Origin: an uncultured Aquimarina sp.
GTDB taxonomy: Bacteria > Bacteroidota > Bacteroidia > Flavobacteriales > Flavobacteriaceae
Reading direction: 5' to 3'
NCBI GenBank assembly: GCA_947500505.1
Contig: CANMSL010000003.1
Coordinates: 1-64,000, forward strand
Length of the DNA: 64,000 nt
Shown: in pieces, positions 6,016-13,869 of the stretch
How the letters are laid out: every line of letters begins with the position of its first letter
Position numbering within the stretch: the first letter of the stretch is position 1
Translations under genes and position numbers: made by a program
Notes under the pieces: model-generated
What the model saw: only the letters and a program-made list of their open reading frames with translations
What the model was told of the DNA's origin: nothing
The model's database searches: none

Positions 6016-6939
6016 TTATCGATCTTGCTTCGCAAGGTGTACATATATCTGTGTACTCTCTAAGCTGCTATGCCCTAAAAAATGTTTGATACTTTCTAGC
6101 GGTACTTCTTTTTGCAGTAAATGTGTAGCAATAGAATGTCGTAATGTATGTGGTGTGATGTGTTTTTCTATAATGATTTTGTTTTCTGTGGCTGCTACAA
6201 TAGCCTGTAATCGATTCGCAAAACTCATTCCTTGTAATCGTGTACCGTGTTGATTAAGTAATAAGGCTTCTGTATTATCCTTGATATTAAAATCTGGTCT
6301 GCCATCATATATATACTCTTCTAAAATGCTTAGATTGTATTTATTGATCGGTACAAAACGTTCTTTGTAATTCTTTCCTTTACGAACATAAATACGCTGC
6401 TTATCAAACAGTACATCTTTGATGTCTAAGTGTACTGCTTCATTTCTACGAAGTCCACAACTATAGAAGATCGTTAAGAGTGCTTTATCTCGTATTCTAA
6501 TACACTTTCGTTTATTACTATAATTACAAGCTGCAAACAACTCTTTGATTTCGGATTGTGATAAAATATTGATTCGTTCTTCTGTGGGTTGAGTTTCTGA
6601 TTTTAAGTGTATGTTGATCCCTTTATGATTGTGATTTTTTAGGTATTCTCTAAACTTTTTTAATGCTTGTTGGTGTTTATTAAGATAGGATTTACTGAGT
6701 GCGCCATCGATACGTTGGTTACTTCGTTCTTTTAAGACTTTATAATAATTAGTAACATCTTGTGCGGTAATATGATTAATATCTGTACGCTCTTGGCACT
6801 CTAACCAATAAAAGAACTCTCTAAGATGGTTTGGTAAGTTATAAACCGTAGTTTCTGCATACCCTAAGATATCTAACCATTCGGTAAAACTGGATAATAG
6901 AACGCTATAGCTAGCGTTTTCTAACTTTAATTTTTTCAT
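6016..6939 (-). CDS. Int1: canonical tyrosine recombinase (E1)
   Basis: 307 residues. The N-terminal core-binding domain (about 10-110) contains FTEWLDILGYAETTV and the REFFYWLE segment. The C-terminal catalytic domain has the complete set: Arg 164 (CGLRRNEAV), Lys near 187 (RKGKNYKERFVPI), His 264 and Arg 267 (HTLRHSIATHLL), His 290 (FLGH) and nucleophile Tyr 299 (STQIYVH). It belongs to the XerC/XerD-like integrase superfamily and should catalyse site-specific strand exchange. It is cotranscribed with the ATPase upstream and int2 downstream. Confidence 0.92.
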   Translation of the reverse strand: MKKLKLENASYSVLLSSFTEWLDILGYAETTVYNLPNHLREFFYWLECQERTDINHITAQDVTNYYKVLKERSNQRIDGALSKSYLNKHQQALKKFREYLKNHNHKGINIHLKSETQPTEERINILSQSEIKELFAACNYSNKRKCIRIRDKALLTIFYSCGLRRNEAVHLDIKDVLFDKQRIYVRKGKNYKERFVPINKYNLSILEEYIYDGRPDFNIKDNTEALLLNQHGTRLQGMSFANRLQAIVAATENKIIIEKHITPHTLRHSIATHLLQKEVPLESIKHFLGHSSLESTQIYVHLAKQDR

Positions 6940-6975
6940 ACGGTATGTGTTTTTTGGGAAGTGGTAGCGAGTTGA

Positions 6976-8553
6976 TTATAACTCATTAATTACCTTGTTG
7001 TTAACTTCGCCATTTGAGGTGTGGCGACTTGGTGGCGAACTGGCGAGACTAAGACCATTCATACAAGTATTTAATGCTGTATCTATTTGAGATTTGAGAG
7101 TGTCATACTCTAGGATATCGATGACCTCGAAGCAATAACTTTTAGTTTTAGCATTCTTCTTTCTTCTTATATAACCTTCTTCTTGTAATTGCTTGTTATA
7201 TCTACGTAAAGTAGTTTCTTTTACTCGTAAATTTCTTCTGATTTCTGCATTTGTAAATGTGGTTTGATTGTTCTTTTTTAGATAAGATTTAAGTCTTTCT
7301 AGATGATTACGTAATGCTCCTGTAATGGTATCACTTTTTCTAAGTAATACTTCTTTAATGATTTCATTAGCTTGTTGTATATCCTCAATGGTGGTTTCTA
7401 TATATTTTTCACCTGTTTGCTCGTCATATTTCTTCTGTCGTTGATATTGGCAGTAAAAGGTAACCGCTTCAATAAATTGTAGATAATGACTATTTGTTCT
7501 TCTTGGTTTAAATACAGATTGAGGAAGACTAAGCCCCATCGCATAAGGGTTAATCACTTTTATAGGTTCGAGCATCCGTTGTACGTCTCGTAAAAACCTA
7601 GCAGCTATAAACTCATCATCCTTGTTTATTTGACCTGCGGAAGCTCTACGCTGATATTGCATAATTCTTTGATCTTGTTCACTAGATTCATCGATATATA
7701 ATAAAAAACTACGGTTGCTATTATCTTCGTAAACAGATTCCTGAGTAGTACATCCTGCAACAGATACAGGACCTTCTACGGTTAAGTGGATGGTTTTAGT
7801 TGTACCTTTTCTATCTTTATGTACGACAGTTTTGGTAATTCTCTTTTTGGATTGTAATTCTCGTAACGGATAAAGTACAGATTCTGCTCCATCTAAATCT
7901 TCGATTAAGATTAGCTTGTTTTTTAGTTCCGTACGATTGAAGTAATAAAATGCATTAGCTGATAATACTGTAATTTCTATTTTATCTTCTTCTGGGATCA
8001 GTTCTGATACTTTAGACTGTAAGTGTGTTTTTCCAACTCCGCTACTTCCTAAACTGATACAATGTAATGGATTGGCCGTCTTACGGCTTGTAAATATTAG
8101 ATACATTAATAATCTATTGGTTTCTTCTCCAATAACTCCTGATCTACCGATTAACTCATTTGTCTTTTGTAATAAGTCTTTAGATTTTAAAAACTTGATG
8201 GCTGCTTTTTGTTCTTTACTTGATAATTCGGGGATAGGTTCTTCTTGCTGATTCTCTTTGTTGATTTGATCTATTCGGTATTGCTCTAAAGCTCCCGTAA
8301 GATCTTGAAGGCATTGCCTCGCTATAGAGGTGCCGATTTTTATACGCTCGGCAATAGTTCTAACAAACTTCTCCATCATTGTATCGTTATACAAATCGAT
8401 ACTATGACGCATTACGTTATGGCTTTTGGGTTTTTTGATACTTAACGTGACACGCAGACGCTCTAGATTATTGAACTTAATACCACCCAAAACATGGATT
8501 TCTAGGTCTTTTGTTTGATAACTATAATTATTGGCGTTGGTGGTGTCTAGCAT
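6976..8553 (-). CDS. AAA-type P-loop ATPase with C-terminal winged helix (E1)
   Basis: 525 residues. Walker A GSSGVGKTH (about 169-177), Walker B LILIEDLD (about 214-221), then a conserved VEGPVSVAGCTTQ strand and an NSNRSFLLYID segment that could hold an arginine finger. Residues about 440-480 (TFTNAEIRRNL, VKETTLRRYNKQL, EEGYIRR) form a winged-helix DNA-binding motif. The ATPase core resembles the helicase-type ATPase that accompanies CHC2 primases in other mobile elements; this comparison is from memory. It is first in the recombinase operon, divergent from the regulator. A role in replication or synapsis of the element is inferred. Confidence 0.8.
   Translation of the reverse strand: MLDTTNANNYSYQTKDLEIHVLGGIKFNNLERLRVTLSIKKPKSHNVMRHSIDLYNDTMMEKFVRTIAERIKIGTSIARQCLQDLTGALEQYRIDQINKENQQEEPIPELSSKEQKAAIKFLKSKDLLQKTNELIGRSGVIGEETNRLLMYLIFTSRKTANPLHCISLGSSGVGKTHLQSKVSELIPEEDKIEITVLSANAFYYFNRTELKNKLILIEDLDGAESVLYPLRELQSKKRITKTVVHKDRKGTTKTIHLTVEGPVSVAGCTTQESVYEDNSNRSFLLYIDESSEQDQRIMQYQRRASAGQINKDDEFIAARFLRDVQRMLEPIKVINPYAMGLSLPQSVFKPRRTNSHYLQFIEAVTFYCQYQRQKKYDEQTGEKYIETTIEDIQQANEIIKEVLLRKSDTITGALRNHLERLKSYLKKNNQTTFTNAEIRRNLRVKETTLRRYNKQLQEEGYIRRKKNAKTKSYCFEVIDILEYDTLKSQIDTALNTCMNGLSLASSPPSRHTSNGEVNNKVINEL
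7004..7050. other. GCGA-rich iteron-like block (E1)
   Basis: Spaced repeats of TGGCGA/GGCGA lie inside the 3' end of the ATPase gene. The block aligns position for position with 14844-14889 in E2 and 28697-28742 in E3, where the units are TTGCGA-type. In E3 the block is outside the coding sequence, so its conservation is not explained by protein. It may be a protein-binding or recombination site. Confidence 0.45.
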
Positions 8554-8701
8554 TGTTGAAAAGTTTATTTTCTGATATATATATCACAAAACTAAAACAT
8601 TTATCAGATTTAAACAAGGTTTATATATCTTTGTTGTGATATTTATATCAGCTATATTTGCTAAAACCTTATTATATATAGCATTTTAACGACTTTTAAG
8701 T
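8554..8701. promoter_or_regulatory. Divergent promoters with paired operators (E1)
   Basis: For the regulator, TATCTTTG (8626-8633) is a TAnnTTTG -7 element, followed at once by TGATATTTATATCA (8637-8650). For the ATPase operon, the minus strand has TAGTTTTG (8587-8594), followed by the perfect palindrome TGATATATATATCA (8573-8586). One near-identical operator therefore sits just downstream of each -7 element, the layout expected for autoregulation and repression by the adjacent XRE protein. Confidence 0.7.
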
Positions 8702-9028
8702 ATGACTTTAGGACAACAGATAACCAAACTACGTAAGCAAAAAAAGCTTTCTCAGAACGATTTGGGTAAAAAAGCAGGAACATCTGGTGATATTATTGGA
8801 AGGTATGAACGTGATGAAGTAAAACCATCTATTGAAGTAGCTGCTAAAATTGCTGATATACTAGAAGTATCTTTGGATTTCTTGATTGGTAAGATAACTG
8901 TTGAAGTTGATAATCAACTCCTAAAAAGAGTAATAGAAGTACAACAAATGGATGATAACGATAAAGAACATATCCTATACACCCTCGATGCGCTTATCAA
9001 AAATGTAAAACTTAAATCGATTGCTTAA
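8702..9028 (+). CDS. XRE-family regulator (E1)
   Basis: 108 residues. The N-terminal HTH (LGQQITKLRKQKKLSQNDLG, then SGDIIGRYERDEVKPSIEVA) is a typical Cro/C1-type fold over residues 1-65, followed by a short helical tail (LLKRVIEVQQMDDND). It is transcribed divergently from the ATPase-int1-int2 operon, with two operator-like palindromes between them. It probably keeps the recombinase operon silent until induced. Two truncated relatives lie at 319-558 and 856-969. Confidence 0.88.
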   Translation: MTLGQQITKLRKQKKLSQNDLGKKAGTSGDIIGRYERDEVKPSIEVAAKIADILEVSLDFLIGKITVEVDNQLLKRVIEVQQMDDNDKEHILYTLDALIKNVKLKSIA

Positions 9029-9033
9029 TAGCT

Positions 9034-9459
9034 ATGAACAATGACTTAAATAGTAAAATAATAACCACTATTAATTCTCTTCATAAATACGAGATTATTA
9101 GCAATGAAGATTTAAGGATTTTATTAGAAAAAGAAGGAGTAGCTAATGATATAGCAGTAAATGTTTCTATATTTTTACCTATTGTTTTTTGTAAAAAAAT
9201 GCTTCCAAATGTAAAATTCCCAAAATATTATATCGAGGTAGGAAAATCTGGAGAACATGTAAGACATAAATTTGATGATAATGAATTATATAAAATCATT
9301 GATTCACAAACACAAATTTATCTTGATAATAAACCTGACAGAGAAGTTATTCTTAGAATAGCAAGCTTAAGTGCCGAATTTAAAGCTATAAATAAGTTAC
9401 TTTTAGACGGAGGTGACTTAGATGATGTTAAATTAACAGAAACAATGATTATAAAATAA
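9034..9459 (+). CDS. Hypothetical protein (141 aa) between regulator and immunity B
   Basis: It starts 6 bp after the regulator stop and may be cotranscribed with it. The protein is soluble, with an N-terminal helical part (IITTINSLHKYEIISNEDL), a FPKYYIEVGKSGEHVRHKF strand segment and a C-terminal SLSAEFKAINKLLLDGGD helix. I recognise no named domain. It is convergent with immunity B. The equivalent slot holds a 69-residue gene at tip A and nothing at tips C and D, so it belongs to the cassette cargo rather than the element core. A second immunity or accessory role is possible. Confidence 0.65.
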   Translation: MNNDLNSKIITTINSLHKYEIISNEDLRILLEKEGVANDIAVNVSIFLPIVFCKKMLPNVKFPKYYIEVGKSGEHVRHKFDDNELYKIIDSQTQIYLDNKPDREVILRIASLSAEFKAINKLLLDGGDLDDVKLTETMIIK

Positions 9460-9500
9460 AGAAGACTGCCTGAATATTTTTCGAACAGCCTCCTTTTCTT

Positions 9501-9950
9501 CTAATCTATTAGACTAACATCTAATTCTCTTATTTTATTAAGATTTAATTTTAATTTAGTTATACTAAGTATTTTCAGAATATCATTCGGTATATCTTCT
9601 ACTTTTAAACCTTTGTCAGGCTTAACAATTAAATCATATCTAGTATCATCAAAATTATTTAAATCAGTTTTATCAAAACAATATAACCCTTTCTTAGCTA
9701 AAGAAATAAAATCAGAATACTGTTTTAACTTTTCTGTTTGATCTACTATAACCAAATCATTATTTAATTCATAATTACTTGTATCTGATAAACCTCTAAA
9801 GTAAGAACCTAAATCATAACGATAATCTTTATCAGCTATTGAATTTGGCAATTTCCCTCCTCCAGAAGCTACAAATCCAATTTCATTATTTGCGTCAACA
9901 AAAAACCAATCTATATCACTTGTTTCTTGTTCTATTAAAGAAAATCCCAT
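9501..9950 (-). CDS. Candidate immunity protein for deaminase tip B
   Basis: 149 residues, cytoplasmic, starting 8 bp after the stop of tip B. The N-terminal SDIDWFFVDANNEIGFVASG segment is a pattern I associate with small proteins next to polymorphic-toxin deaminases. The rest is charged with a helical C-terminus (ILSITKLKLNLNKIRELDV). Position and spacing match the immunity slots of cassettes A, C and D. Binding to the toxin is not shown. Confidence 0.7.
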   Translation of the reverse strand: MGFSLIEQETSDIDWFFVDANNEIGFVASGGGKLPNSIADKDYRYDLGSYFRGLSDTSNYELNNDLVIVDQTEKLKQYSDFISLAKKGLYCFDKTDLNNFDDTRYDLIVKPDKGLKVEDIPNDILKILSITKLKLNLNKIRELDVSLID

Positions 9951-9958
9951 AATCTAAA

Positions 9959-11053
9959 TTAATTATCAGCAAATATTCCAAACATTATTTGACAATTCTT
10001 ACACGGAGGAACTACTTGTCCTGTTCTAGGCCTAACTGCAGGTGTAAAATTTACATCTGTAGGTACTGCAGATGGGTTTTCTAATAGGACATTGTTTGCC
10101 GCTCTAAATTCACCACAACATCCTACTGTATTACCTGCATTTTTTGTACCTACTCCTCCTAAATCATTTGCTGCTTTTTCAAGTGCCGGAGCTATCTCTT
10201 TCGGAGGAGCTCCACTAGTAGCAATCGATCTAGATCCATTTAATTCTGCTCCTACAACTGTTGCAGGGCCTTTTCCTGTTGCTTGTAAATTAGAAACTGT
10301 CGCATCAACGTCCGCTAGTAATTGACCACTTACACCTTTAGATACTTTAGGTTTTCCTTTTATTGGTAGACTTTTTGTAGCTACAGCAGAAATAAACATC
10401 TTAGTGCTAAAATTACTTATCTTTTCAACGTCACCTGACGCTATAGCTTCTGTCCCTTCAATTGCAGTACCAATTATTGGATCCGTAACTAGAGCTGCTC
10501 CTTGTACTGACAAAGGTCTTGTATCAGGATTTCTAGAAGCTTCTAAGTTATTTGCACCTTTCCCTTGAAAACTATAATTATCAACAGCAAAATTAAACAT
10601 CTCAGCAGCAGCAGACAGCATGCCTTTACCTACTTTTAACAAAAACAAAGGATTAAAACCTCCTGTTATTGGATTACCTGGACCTTGTGGCATCATTCCA
10701 TCAGGATCAATATAATAAATGGGATTATCAAACGCATAGTTATAAGGGGAATGTCTACGCATTTTTTCTGCCAGTGGATCCAAATTCATCCACCTACCTA
10801 ATGCAGGGTCATAATTACGTGCTGTAATATCAATCCACGCTAACCCAAGTTCATCTTGTTCTTCTTTTCCACCGAATCCATAGTTATGCTTTCGCCCAGT
10901 AATGGTGTTGTTGTACCCTTTATGTTTTAGTCCAAAAGGATAATAGTTCTTCTCTTCTCTGATCTCGGAAGCATCTACACTACCGTCATTATTAACATCT
11001 GAGTACGAGATTCTTATATTACCAAGATGATCTTTATATTGGTATACATAGTC
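9959..11053 (-). CDS. Orphan RHS tip B with YwqJ-like deaminase domain
   Basis: The frame is continuous with RHS core sequence from 11053 (DYVYQYKDHLGN, then NYYPFGL, then [15 protein letters not shown]). There is no start before 10789, and an in-frame TAA lies upstream in the E2 end. The tip ends in a zinc-deaminase signature: CCGEFRAANNVL supplies the Cys-x-Glu motif, and VVPPCKNCQIM supplies Pro-Cys-x-x-Cys. This is the layout of YwqJ-like nucleic-acid or nucleotide deaminase toxins. Long Ala/Gly-rich linkers precede it. It is silent unless recombined onto the RHS gene or translated internally. The immunity gene follows directly. Confidence 0.8.
   Translation of the reverse strand, partial: DYVYQYKDHLGNIRISYSDVNNDGSVDASEIREEKNYYPFGLKHKGYNNTITGRKHNYGFGGKEEQDELGLAWIDITARNYDPALGRWMNLDPLAEKMRRHSPYNYAFDNPIYYIDPDGMMPQGPGNPITGGFNPLFLLKVGKGMLSAAAEMFNFAVDNYSFQGKGANNLEASRNPDTRPLSVQGAALVTDPIIGTAIEGTEAIASGDVEKISNFSTKMFISAVATKSLPIKGKPKVSKGVSGQLLADVDATVSNLQATGKGPATVVGAELNGSRSIATSGAPPKEIAPALEKAANDLGGVGTKNAGNTVGCCGEFRAANNVLLENPSAVPTDVNFTPAVRPRTGQVVPPCKNCQIMFGIFADN
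11021..11032. other. Crossover site: E2 copy 1 / tip B
   Basis: The junction lies in the codons for Asp-His-Leu-Gly-Asn. The first 7325-bp repeat begins at 11027. To its left is tip B (CTTGGT codons for Leu-Gly); to its right is the E2 end, which itself encodes the preceding RHS residues Asp-Tyr-Val-Tyr-Gln-Tyr-Lys up to 11053. Confidence 0.6.
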
Positions 11054-12320
11054 TAAAGGGTTTATGCAAAAAATTTAACCGGACACCCATTTTTTCACCG
11101 GTACCACTGCTAAAAAGCAAAAAATAAGAACGTTCTTCCTTCCATCATCTTACTACTTAGCTAAAATAATAATTTCACTAAAGCCAGCCGCATCACCAAA
11201 GCTGTATTTACATAATTGGTAGTTATCGTAACATTCATTCACTTTCTGTACGATAACGCAATTATGTAAAACATCCGCGCACAGACTGCTATACTTGAAG
11301 CAATATTCTAATATTATACTTGGGTAATACTGTCGTAGAACGCTTCTGGAGCATTGTGGGATCATTCAGTCGCCATTAAGGCTAGTATTTTAATAAAAAG
11401 TGGAAGTTCAGCCACCTGAAGCCAACGCATTCCACTTTTTACTAAAATATCTATAACACTACTTGGTTTCGTAATTGTTAAAATTATTATCGCTATGATT
11501 AAGCCATATTGCCACCACTTCCATTTGGGGAACTTTACTTTTATTTCTTTAATGTAGATCATTACAAAATAGTTTTTTTATATAGTATATATCAGAATAA
11601 AGCCATGCATGCTTCATAAGGTTTTATCTAACCGATATTACAAGCCCTTTAGTACAATAAAAAGTACACTTGAAGTTCAACTTTATTATCAGTAAAATGC
11701 ATTGATATTTAATCTGTTACAATATTAATAAGAAGTAAAAACGTATATATGGACAACAAGGTTAATATGCTTATGTTCAATATAATCAACAGTATTTTGT
11801 ATAACCATTTCGCCCATTAAGCCCAGTATTTACATTATTTTTTAGCATTTATGAGGACATAATTTTGATATTTTTTTTAAACATCTGTATATCAGATAAT
11901 TGATCGGTATAAAGTTGAACATTTAGATTAAAGCGGAAGGGCGCAACGGCAGGCGCGGCCGATCTTCCGCTTTAATCTAAATGCTAGCCATACGGCGATT
12001 GAGTTGCCTGCGTGGCGAACGCATAACAAGCGTAGCCTAGCGGAGTGGAGCGAATGACGCACAGAGGAAGTCCCGTTAGGACGACTGTGCGCCAGATGAT
12101 TTTTTGTGACCTTAGTTCAACAATAATAGCTTTCACAAAAAATCATATAATGAGCGACTTAGCGGCGTAGCTCATGAAGTGGCGGTGGATCGCGACGAAG
12201 GAGCGATACAGAGTAGCCACGGGTGAACGGAGCAGAAGCGTTGGCAGCGAAGATCCCGATAAACTTATCGGGACAAGCATAGCGTAGCGCGGAGAGAACA
12301 CCTTATTTCCGCCCTAATAT
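11041..12320. other. E2 hairpin-rich non-coding region, copy 1
   Basis: Apart from the small membrane ORF, no gene is seen. Conserved terminus with palindrome AAGAACGTTCTT at 11126-11137. Hairpin a: outer stem 11207-11218 / 11259-11270 (perfect 12 bp) and inner stem GTTATCGTA (11222-11230) / TACGATAAC (11249-11257). Hairpin b: 11386-11405 / 11430-11449, one mismatch, with a GCCAACGC loop. Hairpin c: 11920-11939 / 11964-11983, a perfect 20 bp. Hairpin d: 12058-12064 / 12085-12091. Hairpin e: 12096-12109 / 12133-12146. The 470 bp between b and c is AT-rich and unassigned. The last 350 bp is strikingly GC-richer. Confidence 0.7.
11362..11562 (-). CDS. Small membrane protein of E2 (66 aa), copy 1
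   Basis: ATG at 11562. The first 50 residues (YIKEIKVKFPKWKWWQ, then GLIIAIIILTI) match the 51-residue protein of E1. The C-terminal part runs through hairpin b (GMRWLQVAELPLF) and is probably an extension caused by the missing stop, not functional protein. Function unknown. Confidence 0.5.
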   Translation of the reverse strand: MIYIKEIKVKFPKWKWWQYGLIIAIIILTITKPSSVIDILVKSGMRWLQVAELPLFIKILALMATE

Positions 12321-12322
12321 AA

Positions 12323-12355
12323 AAAGACCTCTTGAGCCGTAATCAAGAGGTCTTT
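12323..12355. terminator. Terminator of E2 toxin-antitoxin operon, copy 1
   Basis: AAAGACCTCTTGA (12323-12335) and its perfect complement (12343-12355) form a 13-bp stem with a 7-nt loop and T runs on both sides. It is 36 bp after the toxin stop. Confidence 0.85.
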
Positions 12356-12390
12356 CTAGCGAGCTGCGACCGTAGGAAGCAGCGAAGCTG

Positions 12391-12684
12391 TTATCTTATG
12401 GGTTTTTGTTTTGATGCTTTAAAGTAAATCAACTCGATTACTTTTTTACGAGGTTTCAACCGATAGATGATATAGTTGTGTTTGCTTATTACAGCCTTTC
12501 GAAGATGTTTGTGTTTTCCTGTAGTCGGATATATCAAAGGTGTTCTTTCTACCTGTGCTTTAAAATCTTCAATATTTTGTTCTAAGATTAGTATTTCTTT
12601 TGATGTCCAATGGGTTTCAAGATATTCCAAAACTTCATCTAATCCTTCTAAAGCTTTGGGAGTCCAAACAATTTTTAATGCCAT
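12391..12684 (-). CDS. ParE/RelE-family toxin, copy 1
   Basis: 97 residues: IVWTPKALEGLDEVLEYLE at the N-terminus, a central LIYPTTGKHKHLRKAVISKH and the C-terminal YIIYRLKPRKKVIELIYF strand pair, the standard pattern of the RelE/ParE superfamily. The targets of such toxins are mRNA on the ribosome or gyrase; which applies cannot be told. It overlaps the antitoxin gene by 10 bp. Confidence 0.85.
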   Translation of the reverse strand: MALKIVWTPKALEGLDEVLEYLETHWTSKEILILEQNIEDFKAQVERTPLIYPTTGKHKHLRKAVISKHNYIIYRLKPRKKVIELIYFKASKQKPIR

Positions 12685-12923
12685 TTCTTAAAGCGCTTCA
12701 TTGCTTCTTGATCTTCGATGTATTCTCCTTTATCTGCCTGAGCAATTCCGGTTTCTATATCTTTTTGTTCTTTTTCACTTAGATCATACCACCAATCTGT
12801 CTGTTCTTCTTCAAAGACCTTTTTTAGCTTTGCAAGTAACGATTCTTTTTGGGTTTGGAGCAATAAATGCATCAACTCTAATTTCGTGCTCTCAATATTC
12901 ATTACATTCATTTTTACATTCAT
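12675..12923 (-). CDS. Antitoxin partner of ParE/RelE toxin, copy 1
   Basis: 82 residues, mainly helical, with the WWYDLSEKEQKDIETGI motif and a KGEYIEDQEAMKRF tail seen in small antitoxins encoded upstream of RelE/ParE toxins. A later Met (MNIESTK) could be the true start. Its upstream 45 bp is shared with the E1 DUF433 operon. Confidence 0.75.
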   Translation of the reverse strand: MNVKMNVMNIESTKLELMHLLLQTQKESLLAKLKKVFEEEQTDWWYDLSEKEQKDIETGIAQADKGEYIEDQEAMKRFKKWH

Positions 12924-12925
12924 AA

Positions 12926-12960
12926 CAAAGATAGTTTATATATTAATATTATTAGTTTTT
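12926..12960 (-). promoter_or_regulatory. Promoter of E2 toxin-antitoxin operon, copy 1
   Basis: The complement of 12926-12933 is TATCTTTG, a TAnnTTTG element, placed as in E1. The near-identity to the E1 upstream region, despite unrelated genes downstream, marks the edge of an exchangeable toxin-antitoxin slot. Confidence 0.6.
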
Positions 12961-12981
12961 TGACTAGTGTTCCACATATTT

Positions 12982-13869
12982 TTAGGATAACGGATGGAAC
13001 TTATCGATGGCTTCTTTCAGGTTTTCCAAGCTGTCTTGTTTGTATTTTTCTGTAGATCCTATGTATTTATGACCACACATTTGTTGTACTTCCCTTATGT
13101 TATGACGTTTCATCCAGTTACAGATAACCGATGTCCTTACATGACTGGCATTGACTACTTTGGCATTATATGTTTTTAGTAGTTTGGTAATCTTGAACAG
13201 TATCGTGTTAAAGTTTGCTTTGATAGGGAACAATTGATCATCGTTGGTAGATGTACGCTTCTGGATCATTGACCGTACTTCGTTGATGTATTCTAATAAT
13301 TCAATAACTTGCCACGGTTTAAGTTCTAATGTCCTGCTTTTATTGTCTCCTGTACTGGGTACATAGATCTTTCCTTTATACGGTTGTACATGTTCTAGTT
13401 TTAATGCTGCTAAGGTAGTTTTATCAAGTGCCTGATATACGATCAATCCTGTAATTACTTTGTTCCTTTTTGCGCAAGCTTTATGGTATACATCATTATT
13501 TACGTTCTCGGTTTCAAAACTATAGTACAAGTCTTCCAGCTCTTCTTCTGATAAAATGTTACTTAATATCTTACGTTTCTCTCCTCGTACCTTTACATCT
13601 TCTAATGGGTTGTCTGTTCGTATATGTTGCTCGATCAGATAATCAAAGTATATTTTGATACGGTGTAACTGGTTATTGATGGTGATAGGTTGATGCTTTT
13701 TGCTTTTTAAGTACTTAATGTATCGCAGTATGGCTTTGTATTCTATGGTCTGCGGATGATATCGTTGTCGTTTGCACCATTTCTTATACTTCTCCAACCG
13801 GTATTGGATATCGTTTATGGTACTTTGTTGTAAGCCTCTTTGGATCAGGTATTCTGTAAAGGTATTCAT
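12982..13869 (-). CDS. Int2: non-canonical tyrosine recombinase (E2), copy 1
   Basis: 295 residues. Same domain order as the E1 int2. The first catalytic Arg is replaced by Asp (YQALDKTTL), the His of His-x-x-Arg by Ser (NASHVRTS), with Arg, CGH and the Tyr of GSTEKY kept. The start codon overlaps the int1 stop by 4 bp (ATGA), so the two are translationally coupled, which fits a fixed-ratio complex. Confidence 0.85.
   Translation of the reverse strand: MNTFTEYLIQRGLQQSTINDIQYRLEKYKKWCKRQRYHPQTIEYKAILRYIKYLKSKKHQPITINNQLHRIKIYFDYLIEQHIRTDNPLEDVKVRGEKRKILSNILSEEELEDLYYSFETENVNNDVYHKACAKRNKVITGLIVYQALDKTTLAALKLEHVQPYKGKIYVPSTGDNKSRTLELKPWQVIELLEYINEVRSMIQKRTSTNDDQLFPIKANFNTILFKITKLLKTYNAKVVNASHVRTSVICNWMKRHNIREVQQMCGHKYIGSTEKYKQDSLENLKEAIDKFHPLS

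Larger units (their letters stand above)
2673..9028. mobile_element. Recombinase element E1 (between tip A and cassette B)
   Basis: From the tip A junction rightwards: element end with a conserved palindrome, small membrane protein, hairpin region, three mini ORFs, DUF5615/DUF433 toxin-antitoxin pair, int2, int1, ATPase, divergent promoter region, and the XRE regulator on the plus strand. E2 and E3 have the same order. No transposase, target-site duplication or terminal inverted repeat pair was seen. Mobility is inferred from the recombinases and from the repeated insertion of such elements at RHS tips. Confidence 0.7.

Noticed and set aside
11153..11365. 70-codon minus frame in E2 (copy at 18478-18690)
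   Set aside because: It covers hairpin a and the start of hairpin b, and is not conserved as protein in E1, where the same hairpin differs in sequence but keeps pairing.
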